From Clostridiales bacterium UBA7103 (GTDB taxonomy: Bacteria > Bacillota > Clostridia > Oscillospirales > Oscillospiraceae), in assembly GCA_002493305.1 (NCBI GenBank), contig DKYJ01000056.1, positions 57,389 to 64,806 on the forward strand: a DNA stretch of 7,418 nucleotides. The letters are read 5' to 3'. Of this stretch, positions 4,885 to 7,418 are shown in pieces. The first letter of the stretch is position 1, and each line of letters starts with the position of its first letter. A program made the translations under genes and the position numbers. The notes below the pieces were generated by a model, which was not told the DNA's origin, did not search any database, and saw nothing but the letters and a program-made list of their open reading frames with translations.

Positions 4885-5859
4885 ATGAAGAAAAATATAG
4901 CGGCATTATTCATTTTTATAATGTGCGTTGTTCTTGCGGGGTGTTCATCAACGGATTATAACAACGCGCTGGCACACATGGAGAAAGGCGAGTATGATGA
5001 AGCTGCGGCGATTTTTGAGGAGCTGAATTTCTATAAGGATTCAGCGGAAAAGCTGGTGTATTGCAGCTATGAAGCAGGGAAAGCCGCTGCCGAGAGCGGG
5101 GAATGGGACAAAGCCATCGAATTCCTGAAAGATTTGAAATATAATGACAGTGAAAAGCTGTATGAGCAATGCAAAATAAGAAAAGGTATGGACGAAAAAG
5201 CCGACAGCGCCTTTCTTGAGGCGTTGGAGGAGTGCGTCCGGTGGAGAATGAATTATGGTGACGAGGCCGTGTCCGAGGTACTGTCAGAGCGGGAGTATTA
5301 CGCGCTCTTCCCGTTCAAGGAGGAAGAGTTTTACCAGAAGGACATCAGAAAGGCTGCCAAGGACTTTGTTGCTGCGGCCGACAGACAGATCGATGCGCTG
5401 TATGTCGAAACAAGAAGGTGCTCAAAGCAGCTGATTTGGACGGAGGCTCTGGTAGAGCAGTATGCTGTGCTCAACACGCTGTATGAAAATTACGGGTTCA
5501 TGGCGGATGACTCAGAGTTTGTGAACAAATACATAGAGGGCAGAGAGCGAATCGAAAAGCTGCTTAAAATGTACACGGAGATAAACATTGACCTGTTTGA
5601 CGACTTTTCCAATATTAATTACTACGAGCCGGACGGCAATGATTGCTACGCGGAGTTTGTAAATGACACGGATTATGAGATGACAGTTAAGTTCTATTTT
5701 CAAATTCACAGCGAGGATTACAGCGAGCTTTATCTGACAACTGCGGACAAGGTGCAGAGAGTCAAGCCAAACTCTGAATACAGGGTGACAGTTTACGGCG
5801 GCCTCGATGTGCCTTACGGAATTGTTGACCCTGACTGGGAGATCGTCATATGCAGATAA
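4885..5859 (+). CDS. Secreted lipoprotein with two degenerate TPR repeats, function unknown
   Basis: This encodes a 324-residue protein. Residues 1-20 are a type II signal peptide: MKKN, a hydrophobic core, and the lipobox LAGC with C20 as the lipidated cysteine. The mature protein should therefore be tethered to the outer face of the membrane. Two TPR-like units follow (about 25-60 and 62-96). Both share the pattern A-x4-GE[YW]D[EK]A, then a Y-x-DS block and a closing cysteine. Units of this Y-x-DS type are common in clostridial proteins. Residues about 100-235 look helical and charged. The C-terminal part, about 240-324 (AEFVNDTDYEMTVKFYFQI, then a VKPNSEYRVTVYGG region), looks like a beta-sandwich, possibly FxLYD-like; that call is tentative. 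The ribosome site AAGGAG (4870-4875) lies nine bases upstream of the ATG. Base use is visibly more AT-rich than in copA or groEL. No enzymatic motif was seen; a protein-binding envelope role is the best guess. Confidence 0.8.
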   Translation: MKKNIAALFIFIMCVVLAGCSSTDYNNALAHMEKGEYDEAAAIFEELNFYKDSAEKLVYCSYEAGKAAAESGEWDKAIEFLKDLKYNDSEKLYEQCKIRKGMDEKADSAFLEALEECVRWRMNYGDEAVSEVLSEREYYALFPFKEEEFYQKDIRKAAKDFVAAADRQIDALYVETRRCSKQLIWTEALVEQYAVLNTLYENYGFMADDSEFVNKYIEGRERIEKLLKMYTEINIDLFDDFSNINYYEPDGNDCYAEFVNDTDYEMTVKFYFQIHSEDYSELYLTTADKVQRVKPNSEYRVTVYGGLDVPYGIVDPDWEIVICR

Positions 5860-5903
5860 GCCCGCCGGGCGGCAGAATGATTTAATAGGGCAAAATTGAC
5901 ACA

Positions 5904-5940
5904 AAAACCCGACCTGTCCAAAGCGGACAGGCCGGGTTTT
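5904..5940. terminator. Bidirectional terminator between the lipoprotein gene and groEL
   Basis: AAAACCCG-A-CCTGTCC (5904-5919) pairs with GGACAGG-C-CGGGTTTT (5925-5940), interrupted by a single A-C mismatch, around a 5-base loop. A/T runs on both sides let it serve the plus-strand lipoprotein gene and the minus-strand groEL. It ends 17 bases from the groEL stop. Confidence 0.9.
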
Positions 5941-5957
5941 GCTGGTTTTTTGTATAT

Positions 5958-7418
5958 TTAATACATACCGCCCATATCGGGAGCGGCGGGCATGGGAGGA
6001 TTCTTCTCGGGAATGTCGGCAACGAGGCTCTCGGTGGTCAGCACCATGGAGGCGACGGAGGCGGCGTTCTCAAGAGCGCTGCGGCAGACCTTGGTGGGAT
6101 CGACAATGCCCATGTCGATCATATCGCCGTACTTGTCATTGGCGGCGTCAAAGCCGTAGTTGGCTTTCTTGCTGGAGTAAACATTGTTGAGAATGACTGC
6201 GCCCTCAAGACCGGCGTTCGCGGCGATCTGCATGATGGGGGCTTTGAGAGCCTTGGCAACGATGGCGGCGCCTGTCTTCTCGTCACCGCTGAGGGTGGAA
6301 ACCAGCTTGTCGGCAGCTTTGGAGGCCACGACGTAGGCCGTGCCGCCGCCGGCGACGATACCCTCGGCAACTGCGGCGCGGGTGGCGTTGAGCGCATCCT
6401 CAATGCGCAGCTTCTTTTCCTTCATCTCAGTCTCGGTGGCAGCGCCGACCTTGATAACTGCAACACCGCCGCTGAGCTTTGCAAGGCGCTCCTGAAGCTT
6501 CTCACGGTCATAGTCAGAGGTGGTAGTCTCGATCTGGCGCTGGATCTGAGCGGCGCGAGCCTTGATATCTGCGGAGGAACCGGCACCGTCAACAATAACG
6601 GTGTTCTCCTTGGAGACCTTGACCTGATGAGCCTGACCGAGCATGGAGATGTCGGTATCCTTAAGCTCCATGCCAAGGTCGCTGGAAATGACCTGACCGC
6701 CGGTCAGCACGGCGATATCCTCGAGCATCTCCTTGCGCCTGTCACCAAAGCCGGGGGCCTTGACGCAGACACAGGTGAAAGTGCCGCGCAGACGGTTGAG
6801 GATAATGGTGGCAAGAGCCTCGCCCTCCACGTCCTCGGCGATTATCAGCAGCTTCCTGCCGGCCTTGACGATCTGCTCGAGCAGGGGGAGAACGTCCTGA
6901 ATGTTGGAAATCTTTTTATCGGTGATGAGGATAAGAGCGTCGTCAATGACGGCCTCCATCTTCTCGGTGTCGGTGGCCATGTAGGGGGAGAGGTAGCCGC
7001 GGTCAAACTGCATACCCTCGACCACATCGCTGTAAGTGTCAGCGGTCTTGGACTCCTCAATGGTGATAACGCCGTTCTGGCTGACCTTCTCCATAGCGTC
7101 GGCAATCAGAGAGCCGATGACCTCATCGCCGGAGGAGATGGTGCCGACACGGGCGATATCCTTGGAGCCGGAAACAGGCTGGGACACGGCCTTGACAGCC
7201 TCAACGGCGGCGGCAGTGGCCTTCTGAATGCCGCGCTTCATGGTCATGGGATTCGCGCCGGCGGCCAGATTCTTAAGACCCTCGCTGATCATGGCCTGCG
7301 CCAGAACAGTGGCGGAGGTGGTGCCGTCACCGGCGACATCGTTTGTCTTGGTGGAGACTTCCTTGATGAGCTGGGCGCCCATGTTCTCAAAAGCGTCCTC
7401 CAGCTCGATCTCCTTGGC
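5958..7418 (-). CDS. groEL: Chaperonin GroEL (Hsp60), 5' end beyond window
   Basis: 486 residues are visible and the frame is still open at the window edge, starting AKEIELEDAFENMGAQLIKEV. Comparison with E. coli GroEL suggests that only about 55-60 N-terminal residues are missing. GroEL forms a double heptameric ring in the cytosol that folds proteins in an ATP-dependent cycle with GroES. The nucleotide-binding GDGTTSATVLAQ (catalytic Asp) is present. The apical domain includes KAPGFGDRRKEMLEDIAVLTGG. The equatorial signature EDALNATRAAVAEGIVAGGG contains the Asp equivalent to E. coli D398, needed for ATP hydrolysis. The C-terminus is PPMPAAPDMGGMY, shorter than the GGM-repeat tail of E. coli and usual for Clostridia. 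groES normally lies just upstream, which here would be beyond the right edge. Promoter and any CIRCE/HrcA operator would also be off-window. The gene is intact as far as seen. Confidence 0.98.
   Translation of the reverse strand, partial: AKEIELEDAFENMGAQLIKEVSTKTNDVAGDGTTSATVLAQAMISEGLKNLAAGANPMTMKRGIQKATAAAVEAVKAVSQPVSGSKDIARVGTISSGDEVIGSLIADAMEKVSQNGVITIEESKTADTYSDVVEGMQFDRGYLSPYMATDTEKMEAVIDDALILITDKKISNIQDVLPLLEQIVKAGRKLLIIAEDVEGEALATIILNRLRGTFTCVCVKAPGFGDRRKEMLEDIAVLTGGQVISSDLGMELKDTDISMLGQAHQVKVSKENTVIVDGAGSSADIKARAAQIQRQIETTTSDYDREKLQERLAKLSGGVAVIKVGAATETEMKEKKLRIEDALNATRAAVAEGIVAGGGTAYVVASKAADKLVSTLSGDEKTGAAIVAKALKAPIMQIAANAGLEGAVILNNVYSSKKANYGFDAANDKYGDMIDMGIVDPTKVCRSALENAASVASMVLTTESLVADIPEKNPPMPAAPDMGGMY

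Noticed and set aside
5939..6190. Arg/Trp-rich 83-codon plus-strand frame over the groEL 3' end
   Set aside because: It is antisense to the conserved groEL C-terminus, with odd composition, and starts within the terminator region. Other frames inside groEL were rejected for the same reason.

Overview
The window looks like chromosomal DNA of a low-to-moderate GC Clostridia-type Firmicute, probably an Oscillospiraceae/Ruminococcaceae-like gut anaerobe. This is inference from the strong GGAGG ribosome sites, the consensus sigma-A promoters, the MutX-like Nudix protein, the csoR-copA arrangement, the degenerate TPR lipoprotein, and a GroEL that ends in a short GGMY tail. Coding DNA is GC-rich and intergenic DNA is strikingly AT-rich. 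No mobile element, CRISPR array, tRNA or rRNA was seen.

Layout. (1) Positions 1-395, minus strand: the N-terminal part of a polytopic membrane protein, probably PAP2-like, cut by the window edge. (2) 396-807: a 412-nt AT-rich intergenic region between divergent genes, with candidate promoters. (3) 808-1191, plus: a BlaI/MecI/CopY-family winged-helix repressor with no BlaR1 partner in view, followed by a GC-rich terminator and then a second terminator. (4) 1354-4250, plus: a copper-homeostasis operon. A near-ideal promoter carries a perfect CsoR-type operator in its spacer, followed by csoR and then copA, a Cu(I) P1B-type ATPase with an N-terminal metal-binding domain. The copA frame runs on into a C-terminal CopZ-like domain that has its own strong Shine-Dalgarno sequence and ATG, so fused and free chaperone could both be made. 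(5) 4266-4306: a bidirectional terminator shared with a convergent gene. (6) 4305-4769, minus: a MutT/MutX-like Nudix hydrolase with an extremely short 5' leader. (7) 4885-5859, plus: a lipoprotein with two degenerate TPR repeats. Its promoter is back to back with the Nudix promoter. (8) 5904-5940: a second bidirectional terminator. (9) 5958-7418, minus: groEL, missing only its N-terminus at the window edge.

How the genes work together. Only the csoR-copA(copZ) unit is a clear functional module. Cu(I) binding to CsoR should release the operator that overlaps the -10 element, allowing synthesis of the exporter and the chaperone domain that can feed it. The other genes are separate transcription units with general roles: chaperonin, nucleotide-pool or housecleaning hydrolase, envelope lipoprotein, membrane protein.

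The most interesting features are the CopA-CopZ junction, which looks like an intergenic region translated in frame, and the nearly leaderless Nudix transcript. I see no clear evidence of a wholly new system.
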